Source of the DNA: CAYXVB01 sp964467785
GTDB lineage: Bacteria; Bdellovibrionota; UBA1018
DNA: 46,319 bases
Assembly (NCBI GenBank): GCA_964467785.1
Contig: CAYXVB010000005.1
Span: forward strand, 1 to 46,319
Direction: 5' to 3'
The notes beneath the pieces are model-generated. The model saw nothing but the letters and a program-made list of their open reading frames with translations. It ran no database searches and had not been told where the DNA came from. The translations under genes and the position numbers were made by a program. This document shows, piece by piece, positions 1-11,037 of the stretch. Numbering within the stretch: the stretch's first letter is position 1; each line of letters starts with the position of its first letter.

Positions 1-885
1 CCAGAACCAGGCGCCATCGATGCGATTCATGTAGTAGCCGGTTTCTTCCGGGAGATTCGCATACCAGATCAGGAAGAACTGACAGAACGCGATGTACGCC
101 CAGAATACCGTGAAGGCGAACATGAACTTGCCAATGTCATGCAGATGGTTGTCATTGACGATGCCCTTGAGATGGCCCGTCTTCAACAGGTGCAGGGTGA
201 CCAGGCAGGTCGCCGCAAGCATCGCGTAAAATCCACCGGCAAAACAATAGACGCCAAACATGGTCGAAAACCAGTGAGGATCGAGCGACATGAGCTGATC
301 GAAGCTGATCATCGTGAACGTGAGGCCCAGGATGATCAGAAACGCCGGCGAGAGGCGGCGGTTGCTCATCGTCAGCTGCGGATCCTTGGAGAGATCCTGC
401 GCGATCGAGTTTCCGATCATTTTCTTGGCGAAGAAGATCCAGATTCCGACTGCGATCAAGCCGCGAATCATGAAAAAGCCGGTGCTCAGATAGCCCGACT
501 TGCCTTCGAGCACCATATCACCTTGGACATGCGAAGCATGGCTCCAGATATAGAGGTGATGGATCCCGAAATAGAGCAACGCGCCAGTGATCAATACCAC
601 TGGGAGGTAGCTCGTGAACGATTCGAAGACGCGACGAACTGGGGCGCTCCACATCGCGCCCGTCAGCCACTGGATCGAAGCGAAGAACAGGCCGATCAAC
701 GCGATCGACATGTAATAGAAGTGATTCTGGACGAAGGCCGCCCAGGCGCGGGCTGGATCGCTCATCAGGGCGACGCCGAAGGCAACCGCACCGATCGCCG
801 CGAAGGCAATGAGCATCGTCTTGAAGCCGCCGGAGACCGCGTAGGAACCCGGGTTTCTGATTTCGTGAGTATCTGCGTGTGCCAT
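1..885 (-). CDS. actF: Alternative complex III subunit ActF (NrfD-like quinol-binding membrane protein), 3' end outside the window
   Basis: Reading the minus strand from the ATG at 885 gives 295 codons with no stop before the window edge, so the C-terminus is missing. The protein is a polytopic membrane protein: after a short polar start (MAHADTHEIRNPGSYAV) come repeated hydrophobic helices, including the stretch FKTMLIAFAAIGAVAFGVAL and a helix around FYYMSIALIGLFFASIQWL. The segment TMISFDQLMSLDPHWFSTMF is typical of the NrfD-like ActF subunit of alternative complex III (quinol:cytochrome c/oxidase oxidoreductase), which sits in the inner membrane as the second quinone-type subunit. It lies 20 bp downstream of actE in the actABCDEF order, which supports the call. 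Oxidase genes usually follow actF; here they would lie outside the window. Confidence 0.9.
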   Translation of the reverse strand, partial: MAHADTHEIRNPGSYAVSGGFKTMLIAFAAIGAVAFGVALMSDPARAWAAFVQNHFYYMSIALIGLFFASIQWLTGAMWSAPVRRVFESFTSYLPVVLITGALLYFGIHHLYIWSHASHVQGDMVLEGKSGYLSTGFFMIRGLIAVGIWIFFAKKMIGNSIAQDLSKDPQLTMSNRRLSPAFLIILGLTFTMISFDQLMSLDPHWFSTMFGVYCFAGGFYAMLAATCLVTLHLLKTGHLKGIVNDNHLHDIGKFMFAFTVFWAYIAFCQFFLIWYANLPEETGYYMNRIDGAWFW

Positions 886-905
886 AATGTGACTCGCTAC
901 CTCTG

Positions 906-1478
906 TTATTGCTGGGAAGCAGCCTTGGCTGCCTCCAAATCCTGAGCCGAGGGATGCTTGGCCTTTTGGATGGCGCGGATGTAATGGACGATCGCCCAGC
1001 GATCCGGAACTTGAACCTGAAGCGCGTAGGTCGGCATCAGATTCTGGCCCATCGTGATGACATGGAAAATCTGACCGTCCTTGTAATTGCGGATCTTATC
1101 CGACTGGAGCGACGGCGGACGTGGGAACTTCGGAATGATCGTGCCGTCCCCTTCCCCGTTCGGGCCGTGGCAAACACCGCAGTAAATCTTGTACGACGCC
1201 TGACCACGAGCAAGGACATCGGCCGTGGGCCGGAGCGGATTCACGTTGGCGATCACAGGAGCGTCGGTCACCAGGTTTTTCTGAAACGGATAGGCCACGT
1301 AATCGCGCGGCACCGTGCCCTTGACAGGCTTCAGCATCCGATTCACGCCGCCCGCCTGCGCCTTGACGGCCGGGCTGTACATCATGTCCGGCATGTAGAC
1401 GAAGTTAGGCTTTTCATGAGTACACGCGGAAGCGCCGAAGGCGACCGTCGCTGCGAGGATCAGTTTACTCAATTTCAT
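906..1478 (-). CDS. actE: ActE, mono-haem c-type cytochrome lipoprotein of alternative complex III
   Basis: This 190-residue protein begins with a signal peptide ending in a lipobox-like AFGASAC, so it is probably an outer-facing lipoprotein of the inner membrane. One haem-binding motif, CGVCH, is followed by GPNGEGDGTIIPKFPRPPSL, the usual class I cytochrome c surroundings; the axial Met is probably in the later ITMGQNLMPTYALQV stretch. In alternative complex III, ActE passes electrons from the complex towards the terminal oxidase. It starts 3 bp after actD and is followed by actF after 20 bp, so all three are surely cotranscribed. Family length is normal. Confidence 0.93.
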   Translation of the reverse strand: MKLSKLILAATVAFGASACTHEKPNFVYMPDMMYSPAVKAQAGGVNRMLKPVKGTVPRDYVAYPFQKNLVTDAPVIANVNPLRPTADVLARGQASYKIYCGVCHGPNGEGDGTIIPKFPRPPSLQSDKIRNYKDGQIFHVITMGQNLMPTYALQVQVPDRWAIVHYIRAIQKAKHPSAQDLEAAKAASQQ

Positions 1479-1481
1479 GAC

Positions 1482-2073
1482 TCAGAACCATCCTTCCGCA
1501 TAGACCTTGCGGACTTCCGTGGCGCCCTGCGCTTTCAGGAACTCCACGGCTTCGTTCTCGTCGAACTTCTTGAAACGGGCCGCCTTTTTCTGGGCGGCCT
1601 CGTCATCGGCATCCACCGGCAGCGGCGATTCGATCGCGAGCGCGAAGCGATCGCGCGTGATGCCGGGATCAAAGCTGCGGCGTTTGATGTTCGGAAGACC
1701 GTTGAGAGCGAACATCGCCCCCACCGTCGAGAGACCCGCGAAAAGAACCGTCAACTCGAACATGACCGGCACCCAAGCCGGCCAGGAGTTAAAGGGCTTG
1801 CCGCCGACAATCAAGGGCCAGTCCACCGCGGAGGTCCAGTACTGCAGCGCGAAGGCGCAGCAAGTTCCGGTCAAGCCAGCGATCAAGGTCACGTACGGAA
1901 GCGGAGAGCGCTTGAGGCCCTGAGCCGCATCCATGCCGTGGATCGGGTACGGCGTGAACGCATCGAAACGCTCATAGTGCGCATCCCGAGTGGCTGCCGT
2001 CGCTTTGAGGAGCGGCGCCGGCCCGTCGAAGAATCCCACGACCCCGACAAGAGGCCGTTCCGTTGCCAAAGTA

Positions 2074-2087
<14 letters not shown>
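1482..2087 (-). CDS. actD: ActD, DUF3341 membrane subunit of alternative complex III
   Basis: I chose the ATG at 2087 (protein starts MTSTNTLATERPLVGVVGFF) instead of an upstream in-frame start at 2132, because DUF3341 proteins begin directly before the VGxF strand and the shorter start overlaps actC by only 14 bp. The 201-residue protein has a soluble N-terminal half ending in the FTPYPIHGMD motif characteristic of ActD, then two transmembrane helices (VTLIAGLTGTCCAFALQYW and FELTVLFAGLSTVGAMFAL) and a charged C-terminal tail. ActD is a small membrane subunit thought to help proton movement in the complex. Overlap with actC suggests translational coupling. Confidence 0.92.
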
Positions 2088-3477
<1,390 letters not shown>

Positions 3478-3494
3478 GTCTTTCTCTTCCCCGT

Positions 3495-6400
3495 TTAACC
3501 GTTGTGACCGGTGGAATGGTCGCCGCCGCCATGGCCGTTGCCAGCGCCATGCTCAGCTGCTTCCTTGTTTCTGACCTTCGACATGTACGAGATCATCGGC
3601 TCGGTGTTCAGCACCTCGAGAACCTTGAACGCACGCTTGTCGGCGCGGAGCTTGGACACGCGGGATTTCGGGTCATTCGCGTCACCGAAGATGATCGCAT
3701 CGGTCGGACAGGTCTGCTGACAGGCCGTCTTGAACGCGCCGTCGACGACCTTGGTATCCAAATCCTTGGCCTTGTCCTTGGCGTCACGGATGCGTTGCAC
3801 GCAGAACGTGCACTTTTCCATGATACCGCGGGTACGGACGGTGACGTCCGGATTCCAAGCCAAGTTCATCGTGCCTTCGTACGACTTCCAATGATCGAAG
3901 AAGTTGAAGCGACGGACCTTGTAAGGACAGTTGTTCTGGCAGTAGCGAGTGCCGACGCAACGATTGTAAACCTGAACGTTCAGGCCTTCGTCGTCGTGGA
4001 CCGTGGCGAGAACCGGACAGACCGTCTCGCACGGGGCGTTTTCGCAATGCTGGCACAGCATGGGCTGGAACAGGACATCCGGGTTTTCCGGATTGCCCAT
4101 GTAGTAGCGATCGATGCGGATCCAATGCATCTGGCGGCTGACGCGGACGCGGTCACGACCGACGACCGGGACGTTGTTTTCCGCCTGGCAGGCCAGCGTG
4201 CAAGCGCCGCAGCCGATGCAGGAATTGAGATCGATGGCCATGCCCCAGCGGTAGCCTTTGTACTCGTGTCGGGGCCACATCGTCGGAACCTTGTCCAGGC
4301 GCAGGTGCGGATCCTGGTGGTTCGACGCCGCCGGATTCTTCTTGAACCGGGCGAGCGTGATGTCATTGATGACCGGGCGGCCTTCAGAAGCGTTATGCCA
4401 TTGAACCGCGGCAAGCCGGTACATGCGTCCCGTTTTGCGCAGAGTGACCCCTTGGCCGGAGAAGGCCAGGGTGCCGTTGACGATCTGGACGAAGGGATAA
4501 ACATCCACACCGGCGCCGTTGCCGACTTTGCCGACCTTGCTGCGACCGTAGCCGACCGCCACCGAGACGGTCTGCGGGTGCATGCCGGGCTGGATGTGAA
4601 CCGGGATCTCGGCGCGGACATCGCCTGCGACGAGCTCAACCACGTCGTTTTCGCTCAGACCCAGCTTCTTGGCGAGAGCCGGACCGACGTTGACATAATT
4701 GTCCCAAGTGACCGAGCTGATCGAATCCGGCAGCTCCTGCAACCAGGCATTGTTGGGCTGACCCATCGCGCCGTCGTGCATGGAAACCTTGGAGTACAAC
4801 GCCAGACTGAGGCCTTCTGCCGCCTTGGTGTACTTGGGCAGAGTCTCGAGTGCGGCCGTGCGGAACGCGCGGACCGAAGGCTTCGCGCCGCTGCGGGCGT
4901 CGAACACCCCCAAACGGAGCGTCCCTTCCCAGAACTGCTCGAACGAGCCAGCCGCAGGCTTGAGCTTGAAGATCGTCTCTTTCCAGTTGGCCTGGAGATA
5001 AGCGTGCCAGTCCTCGGCCGTGGCGATCAGGCCTTTGCCCTTGCCCGCGCCCTTGGCCCAGGTGATGAGCATGTCCTCGAAAGCGCGCGACGAATGGATC
5101 GGCGCGATCACCGGCTGTTGGATGCTGTAGAGGCCCTTGCGCGGAGTCGCATCGCCCCAGTTCTCCAGGAAGTGATGATCCGGGAGGACGAAGTCCGCGA
5201 ACTGAGCGGTTTCGTCGTCACGCTCACCGATGGAGATGACGGTCGGGACCTTGGCCATCGCGTCGGCGAGACCGAGAAGGCCGCGCGGGAGCGAGTACGC
5301 CGGATTGGTGCGATAAACGATCAGAACTTCGACCTGACCACCCTTCATGTCCTGGATGAGACGGGCGAGATCCGCGAAGCGGCTCTTGGGCGAGAACGGA
5401 GCGACGGTGCCGTCGATCGTGCTGCCTTCGTTTTCGAGCGCGGAGTTCAAGAAGTTGACCGCGATCTGCAGAGCCTGCGCGTTCTTGGTCCGAGCGGTGA
5501 GGCCGCCGGCGACCACCAGACCCTTGCCACGGGCGCTGAAGAGCTCGCGGGCAGTTTTCCGGATCGTTTCAGCTCCGCCCTGCAGCCCGATTTCCGAAGC
5601 GACCGCCTCCGGGGAATAGCCCGAAAGGAGGCTGACCACCGCGGAGTTGGACGAGTAAGCGGACTTCTTGTCGGCGACGACGATCTGATGAGCGATCGCG
5701 AGGGCGATCTTGAGCTCATCGCCGGGACGGATCGGGTAGCGCTCGTCGGAATTGGCTCCGGTGAGCGTCATCGTGGCTTCGAAAGTCACCAACTTGGACA
5801 GGGTCGCCTGAGTGTGCTGATCGGAGTCGAGCTTGCGGTTCTTGGACCACTGATTCGCGTGTTCGACCGGGGAATTCCAGGTACCGAGGAAATCGGCGCC
5901 GATGGAGAGGATCACATCCGCCTTGTCGAAGCGATAGCTCGGAACGACGGCGGTGCCGTAGCTCTGAGCCTGGCCTTCGGCGACGTCCTCGAGCGAGAGC
6001 GGCTCAAAGACCACCTGGGCGCCGTTGCCGAAGCCGCCCAGGAATTCGCGGATTACGCGCTGCGTGGACTCGCTGAGGATTTCGCCAGAAAGGATGCGGA
6101 CCTTGGTCGCGCCCTTGAGCTTCTCGCCGATGCGCTTGTCGGCATCGCTCCAGCTGATCTCCTGGCTGCCGCCGATGGCGCGATTGCGGAAGAGCGGAGC
6201 CTTGAGACGATCCGGATCATAGAGGCTCAGGACCGTGGCCTGGCCGCGGGCGCTCAGGGCGCCGTTATTGAGCGGGTGATCCGGATTGCCTTCGATCTTG
6301 ATCGGACGGCCTTCGCGGCTCTTGACCAGAATGCCGTAACCCGTCTCCTTGCAGGTCGAAGCATACCAGGTCGGAACGCCAAGGGTGATTTCCTCAGGCT

Positions 6401-6695
6401 TGACCACGTACGGGATGATTTTCTGCACGGGACGGCGGGCGCAAGCAAAGCTGGCCATCGCCATCGAGGCGCCCATCACCGTCAGGAAGTCACGTCGATT
6501 GACGCCGGCCTTGTCGATTTTGTCGATGGCGTCGAGGACTTCGATCGGCTTGTCGTGGAACTCCTGGGAGCGCTTTTCCATCACGACCGGGTCAGCCCAG
6601 TAGCTGGCCTCGAGTTCTTCCGGACCGATCCAGTGGCGCGGGGGAACGAACTCGTTCTTCTGCTGCGTGTTCTGCGTTTCGGGATGCTTTTCCAT
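3495..6695 (-). CDS. actB: ActB, fused molybdopterin-oxidoreductase-like and iron-sulfur subunit of alternative complex III
   Basis: This 1066-residue protein joins a large molybdopterin-enzyme-like domain to a polyferredoxin domain, as in other ActB proteins. A Tat signal lies inside a roughly 65-residue N-terminal extension (twin Arg at 67-68, NRRDFLTVMGASMAMASFAC), so the protein is exported folded. The C-terminal third contains the cluster motifs CIGCGACTLAC, CQHCENAPCETVCP, CVGTRYCQNNCPYKVRRF, CTFCVQR and CQQTCPTDAI, enough for four Fe-S clusters. In the characterised complexes the N-terminal part carries no molybdenum; that is family knowledge, not visible here. The tail is Gly/His-rich (GNGHGGGDHSTGHNG). 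A Shine-Dalgarno-like AGGAAC precedes the start. Confidence 0.95.
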   Translation of the reverse strand: MEKHPETQNTQQKNEFVPPRHWIGPEELEASYWADPVVMEKRSQEFHDKPIEVLDAIDKIDKAGVNRRDFLTVMGASMAMASFACARRPVQKIIPYVVKPEEITLGVPTWYASTCKETGYGILVKSREGRPIKIEGNPDHPLNNGALSARGQATVLSLYDPDRLKAPLFRNRAIGGSQEISWSDADKRIGEKLKGATKVRILSGEILSESTQRVIREFLGGFGNGAQVVFEPLSLEDVAEGQAQSYGTAVVPSYRFDKADVILSIGADFLGTWNSPVEHANQWSKNRKLDSDQHTQATLSKLVTFEATMTLTGANSDERYPIRPGDELKIALAIAHQIVVADKKSAYSSNSAVVSLLSGYSPEAVASEIGLQGGAETIRKTARELFSARGKGLVVAGGLTARTKNAQALQIAVNFLNSALENEGSTIDGTVAPFSPKSRFADLARLIQDMKGGQVEVLIVYRTNPAYSLPRGLLGLADAMAKVPTVISIGERDDETAQFADFVLPDHHFLENWGDATPRKGLYSIQQPVIAPIHSSRAFEDMLITWAKGAGKGKGLIATAEDWHAYLQANWKETIFKLKPAAGSFEQFWEGTLRLGVFDARSGAKPSVRAFRTAALETLPKYTKAAEGLSLALYSKVSMHDGAMGQPNNAWLQELPDSISSVTWDNYVNVGPALAKKLGLSENDVVELVAGDVRAEIPVHIQPGMHPQTVSVAVGYGRSKVGKVGNGAGVDVYPFVQIVNGTLAFSGQGVTLRKTGRMYRLAAVQWHNASEGRPVINDITLARFKKNPAASNHQDPHLRLDKVPTMWPRHEYKGYRWGMAIDLNSCIGCGACTLACQAENNVPVVGRDRVRVSRQMHWIRIDRYYMGNPENPDVLFQPMLCQHCENAPCETVCPVLATVHDDEGLNVQVYNRCVGTRYCQNNCPYKVRRFNFFDHWKSYEGTMNLAWNPDVTVRTRGIMEKCTFCVQRIRDAKDKAKDLDTKVVDGAFKTACQQTCPTDAIIFGDANDPKSRVSKLRADKRAFKVLEVLNTEPMISYMSKVRNKEAAEHGAGNGHGGGDHSTGHNG

Positions 6696-6740
6696 ACTTA
6701 TAATGTTCCTGCTCGATTCCAGATCTGGCCTGCGGTCAGG

Positions 6741-7331
6741 TCAGTTGTGGCAAGTGTTGCAGTTCACGGGCGCCACGGGACCGTGAGGATTCTTCACGCC
6801 CGGGTACACGTTGGCCAACACGTTCTTGGGAGTCGTCACGCCACGATGGCAGTCCATGCACCAGCCCATGGTGAGAGGAGCGAACTGTTCGACGCGATCC
6901 ATCTGCGCGACGTTGCCGTGGCAGGCTTCGCAGCTCACGCCCTTGGCGACGTGACGCTTATGCGGGAAGTAGACGAAGTCGGGGAGCTCGTGCACGCGAA
7001 CCCATTCGATCGCCTTGCCGGCGTCCCATGCCGCACGGACCTGCTTGATGTACGGACTATCGGTCTTCACGACGGAATGGCAGTTCATGCAGACGTTCAT
7101 CGACGGGATCGTCGCGTGACGGCTCACTTCCGTGCCGGTGTGACAATATTTGCAGTCAATTTTGTTCGTGTCCGCATGGATTTTGTGGCTGAACGGGATC
7201 GGCTGTTCCGGCGCGTAGCCCTGGTTCGAAGCGGTGGGGAAAACCATTGCCACACCGCCGAGAACGAGGACCACGAGAACCAGCGAAAGTCCGACACCCA
7301 ACTTCTTCTGATTACCTGAGATGCCTGCCAT
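6741..7331 (-). CDS. actA: ActA, penta-haem c-type cytochrome of alternative complex III
   Basis: I chose the ATG at 7331 (MAGISGNQKKLGVGLSLVLV) over an upstream in-frame start at 7487: it is preceded by AGGAAC ten bases upstream and puts the single N-terminal membrane helix at the right place. The 196-residue protein holds five haem motifs, CKYCH, CMNCH, CEACH, CMDCH and CNTCH, with FSHKIH and FPHKRHV supplying extra axial histidines. It is the periplasmic multihaem subunit at the head of the actABCDEF operon. The last motif lies at the extreme C-terminus (NCNTCHN). It is divergent from the exported AAA+ gene on the other side of a 431-bp gap. Confidence 0.94.
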   Translation of the reverse strand: MAGISGNQKKLGVGLSLVLVVLVLGGVAMVFPTASNQGYAPEQPIPFSHKIHADTNKIDCKYCHTGTEVSRHATIPSMNVCMNCHSVVKTDSPYIKQVRAAWDAGKAIEWVRVHELPDFVYFPHKRHVAKGVSCEACHGNVAQMDRVEQFAPLTMGWCMDCHRGVTTPKNVLANVYPGVKNPHGPVAPVNCNTCHN

Positions 7332-7762
7332 TGAGGTTCCTGTCGTTTTGCTTTTTGAAAAGGATGACAACGTTCTTAGCTTGGATCTTTGCCGTTGACT
7401 AGTCTGTTTTGATCCGGAATGTCGCGCTCTAAATACGACAAAGCATGTCCGATTGACCTTTGGCACTCGCCTACCGCTTCCACTCACAAACCCATTGCGG
7501 AGAAGTCATGGGGGAATCACTTGACGCCTCGAGGCAAATCTCTCCGGCACCGCCTCGCCAAGAATTTGACTCGCCCCCCGGCCCTCCGCATTGTCTCGAT
7601 GCATGAAGTGATTCAAAGGGTGAAGGCAATATTCTTCCACGAAATCACAGCACAGCTCTAATCACCTTTCGAATAGTTGGAAATTCGCTCAAACTTCCCG
7701 GCACTTCCGCCGAAAGGGTTTATGACATGGTCTGTTCTAGATTCGACGCGAGGAGTGTCAGG
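7332..7762. other. 431-bp divergent intergenic region, no confident gene
   Basis: This region separates the minus-strand act operon from the plus-strand AAA+ gene and must hold both promoters. I see a short perfect palindrome GCCTCGAGGC at 7526-7535 and several TTGAC-like hexamers (7453, 7521, 7566) but none with a convincing -10 element at normal spacing. The 80-codon open frame at 7419-7661 has no family features and no good ribosome-binding site, so I do not call it. Confidence 0.5.
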
Positions 7763-10700
7763 GTGCGAAAGCAATCAATTCAAAGGTCAGCGTTCCAAGC
7801 ACTGAAGTGCCTGGCGCTGCTCATGACCATCAGCGCTACCTCCATCGCGACCGCGGCAGAACTACCGGTGGTGGATCCTCAAGCCGCCGAGGCACTCGTC
7901 ACCCAGGTCCGCGCGCTCGAAGCCGAGCTCGATGCCAAGCTCCCGGCTAACTCATATGGAGTCGCACTCTCCCAGATCGACCAACCTGACGGCGTCATTC
8001 GGGTGATTGATCGGCTCGAGCAGGTTCTCAGCAATGCGAGAAGATACACGCCCGGCTTTACTCGCCCTGAAAACGCGCGCTCACTCGTGCTCAAAGCCCT
8101 CACGATGCTTTATAAGGGGCGCGGCAACACCACGCCCAGGGATGGAACGGGCTGGTATCCCGCTCAGCGCAACGGCGCCACTGGCCTGCCCGAAATCCAG
8201 AACATCCTGAATCGCGGCCTGCTCGACGCCGAAGGGAAAAAAAGCTTTGAGGCCTTCCTGCAAGACTACCGCCCGGACGACGCAGTTGCGAAGCGCAACG
8301 TGGGATTTCCGCCGCAATTTATCATCGCCGACGACACGACCAAGTCCCAGGCCATATACGCTGTTCAGAGCGCGCCCACAGGCCAACCCTTCCAACCAGT
8401 ACCGCGAGTGGCCGGCAAAGCTTTGAGCACGCAGGAGCTGATTGATGCCTCCAAGGCCAGTGAGGCGCAAAAGGATGCGGCCAGACATTTCCTCGGGAGC
8501 GTCGAGTCGATCCACTCCGACAAATCGGTGGCTACCCACAACTTTCCCGGTAAAGAATTTGTCAATTACTTCGGCCGCGAAAAACAGCAGACCGAGATCG
8601 TGGACGCCTTAAGCAAACTCGAAAAAGGCCACATCCTCCTGACCGGCAAGGCGGGCACCGGCAAGACCACCATCCTCAAAATGCTCTCCGACAAGTTCGT
8701 CAAAGGCAAACTTCAGATCCGAGACGAAAAGCCGCCGATCTTGGTCGAGCTTCCCATCACCGCGGTCACCAACCCATCGGATCCCACCGTGATCCGCGAC
8801 CAGATCAATGGCGCCAAAAGTCTCTCTCGAGCGACCGGTCGCCGCGTCATCGTTTACGTGGACGAAGCCCATATCACCACGCCGATGACACGCAATGCGC
8901 TAAAAGGATTCCTCACCGAAGTGATCAATGCCGTGGGCGATGACCCCAAGGTCAACCTAGTGTTCTCGACGACATCGAGCGAGTCGCGCGAATTCCTTTC
9001 CGACAATGCGTTCAGTCGCCGCTTTACCGAAGTGCATGTCGACGAGTTCAGCAAAAAAGACACGATCCAGCTCATCCGTCAGGCCTACGAAGGCCAGTGG
9101 AAGAAGGCCCACCAAAAGCAGGGCCTGCGGTTCTCCGGGATCTCGGATGACGCCTACGAGTACGCCTACCGCTATGCCGGAACGGAGCAGCCACATGCGG
9201 GCAATCCAACTGGCGCCAAGGAGCTCTTGGAGTCCGCCATCACCCGCAAGATCAATCGCGAGGCGGGCAAAAAAACCGGCGACGTGGTGCTCGAGCCCGA
9301 AGATGTGCGCGAGTACCTCCGTGAAAAGCTCAACATGGACCTCATCGCGGGTGACCCCAGCTTCGAGAGGAAGTTCCGAGATAAGATGGCCCCCTTCGAG
9401 GCCGAATACGTCGGTAACGATGGAGCCAAATACGAGATCGAAAGAACGCTGAGGAAGCACTTTTCCTCAATGCAGCCGACCAAAATGACTGCCATCGCCG
9501 CCTTTGGGCCTCCAGGGGGCGGCAAGTCGTATGGGGCCGAACAGATCGCCAAGCACTTCTTCGGCGACGCGATGCTGACCATCAATGGCGCCGAGTTCAA
9601 AAACGGCGGCCTAGAGCTCAACAAGCTCCTGGGCTCGCCATCGGGCACGGTGGGATCCGAGGAGCAACGCTCGATCCTCACCAAATTCATCAAGGACCAT
9701 CCCCGCGGCGGCGTGATCAAAATCGAGGAGGCTGACTACCTCCATCGGGACGTGATCCAGTTGCTCACCAACATGATCACGGACAAGAAGTTTACTGACG
9801 GCTTGGGCAAGGAATATGACACGAGCCGTTTTGTCATTTGGTCGAATTCGAACATCGGCCAGGACGTCATGATCCCCAAGGACAATAAAGTCCGCATGAC
9901 CTGGGATCAGTATGAGGCCCGTCGCCGTGCCGCGACCGAAAAAGTCGTCGTCGACGGCAAAGAGATGGAACGGATCAAACCCGACACCATCCGACAGGTC
10001 TTCGACGACTACATCGGCGCGATTGTCTCCAAAAGCAACCAATCGGGCGACACGAGCGAGATCCAGCAGGAGGCCGCCAAGCAACGCCGCCGCTACACCC
10101 CGCTCTACATCCTGCCGCCCACCCGGGAGGAGCTCGAGAAGGCCGCGCGCAATAAAGTCGCCAAATACATCCAGGACGCCAAAATCGATCACGGAGTCGA
10201 GCTGGTGATCCCGGACGAAGTCGTCCTCAAGGCCGCCCATTTGGACGGCTTTGAATTCGATAAGGGCTATTCCTACATCCAAGAACAGCTCGATGACAAA
10301 ATTTTCGCCCACATCGTCCCCCACCTCGGAGAGCGCGGCAAAAAAGTCACGATCCACCTGGAGGATGGTACGACTGAGATCAACGGCCGTCCCTTGCCTT
10401 CGCAAAAATTGATGGTCAACGTCGACGGCAAAGCTCCCGTGGCCTACTCCCTGGGCGTCGTCGACGACCGCTTGCAAACTCCTTGGGCGTCGGATCCGGC
10501 GATGGTGGAGCGGATCAAGAGATTTACCTCCAACATGGCCAATGACATCAAAGGCAACACCGAGGTCATCCAAGACCTGGCCGAGCTCTTCAAGCTCAAG
10601 AAGGTGGACTGGAGCACCCGCCCGGTGGTCACCCTAATAGGGACTTCCGGCAACGGCAAGACCGAGACGGCCAAGGCGATCGCCAAGAATCTCTACGGCG

Positions 10701-11027
10701 ATCCAAACGCCTTCTTCAAGATGACCAATTTGACGGACAAATACGCGTTGTCCAACTACCTTCGCCCTCCGACCGGCATTGTCGGCGCCACTAAGGAAAC
10801 CGAGTTCGAACGCTGGCTCAAGACGCGCGCGCGGTCCGGCGGCGGCGTCATTTGCCTCGATGAGCTTCTCTCCTTCGCGGGATTGACGTCCCATGAGATC
10901 GCGGGCCGGCTCGAAGCCCTGAACATGCTCTATGAGCTCTTGAACGAAGGCTTCGTCAAGATCGGAAGCGAAACCATCGACGCGCGCGCCTTTACGATCG
11001 TCATCACTGGCAACTCGCTCCAAGAAG
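7763..11027 (+). CDS. Exported multi-domain AAA+ ATPase, 5' part (three P-loop modules); continues beyond an assembly gap
   Basis: The GTG at 7763 has an AGGAG seven bases upstream and begins a classic Sec signal peptide (VRKQSIQRSAFQALKCLALL, then a hydrophobic stretch ending ATAAE). An in-frame ATG at 7727 is a weaker alternative. About 1088 codons precede the gap. Residues 30-280 are of unknown fold. Three AAA+ modules follow: Walker A GKAGTGKT near 294 with Walker B VIVYVDEAH near 364; GPPGGGKS near 581 with GGVIKIEEADYL near 650; and GTSGNGKT near 959 with GGVICLDELL near 1026. The second and third resemble ClpA/B-type modules. The lid of the third module continues after the gap (DQWITH the piece at 11038). 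The odd point is a signal peptide on an ATP-dependent machine. Function unknown; probably a protein unfoldase. Confidence 0.85.
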
Positions 11028-11037
11028 NNNNNNNNNN
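11028..11037. other. Assembly gap (10 N) inside the AAA+ gene
   Basis: Ten N of presumably arbitrary length. The open frames on the two sides are in different phases, which is expected if the true gap length is unknown. The 5' side ends in a sensor-like strand of the third AAA+ module (FTIVITGNS) and the 3' side resumes in its small lid domain. Confidence 0.98.

Noticed and set aside
3504..7319. A 1271-codon open frame on the plus strand
   Set aside because: It is the antisense of actB and actA; long antisense frames are common in GC-rich genes, and it shows no domain or signal.
7419..7661. An 80-codon open frame in the act/AAA+ intergenic region
   Set aside because: No ribosome-binding site, no recognisable motif, and it lies where promoters are expected.
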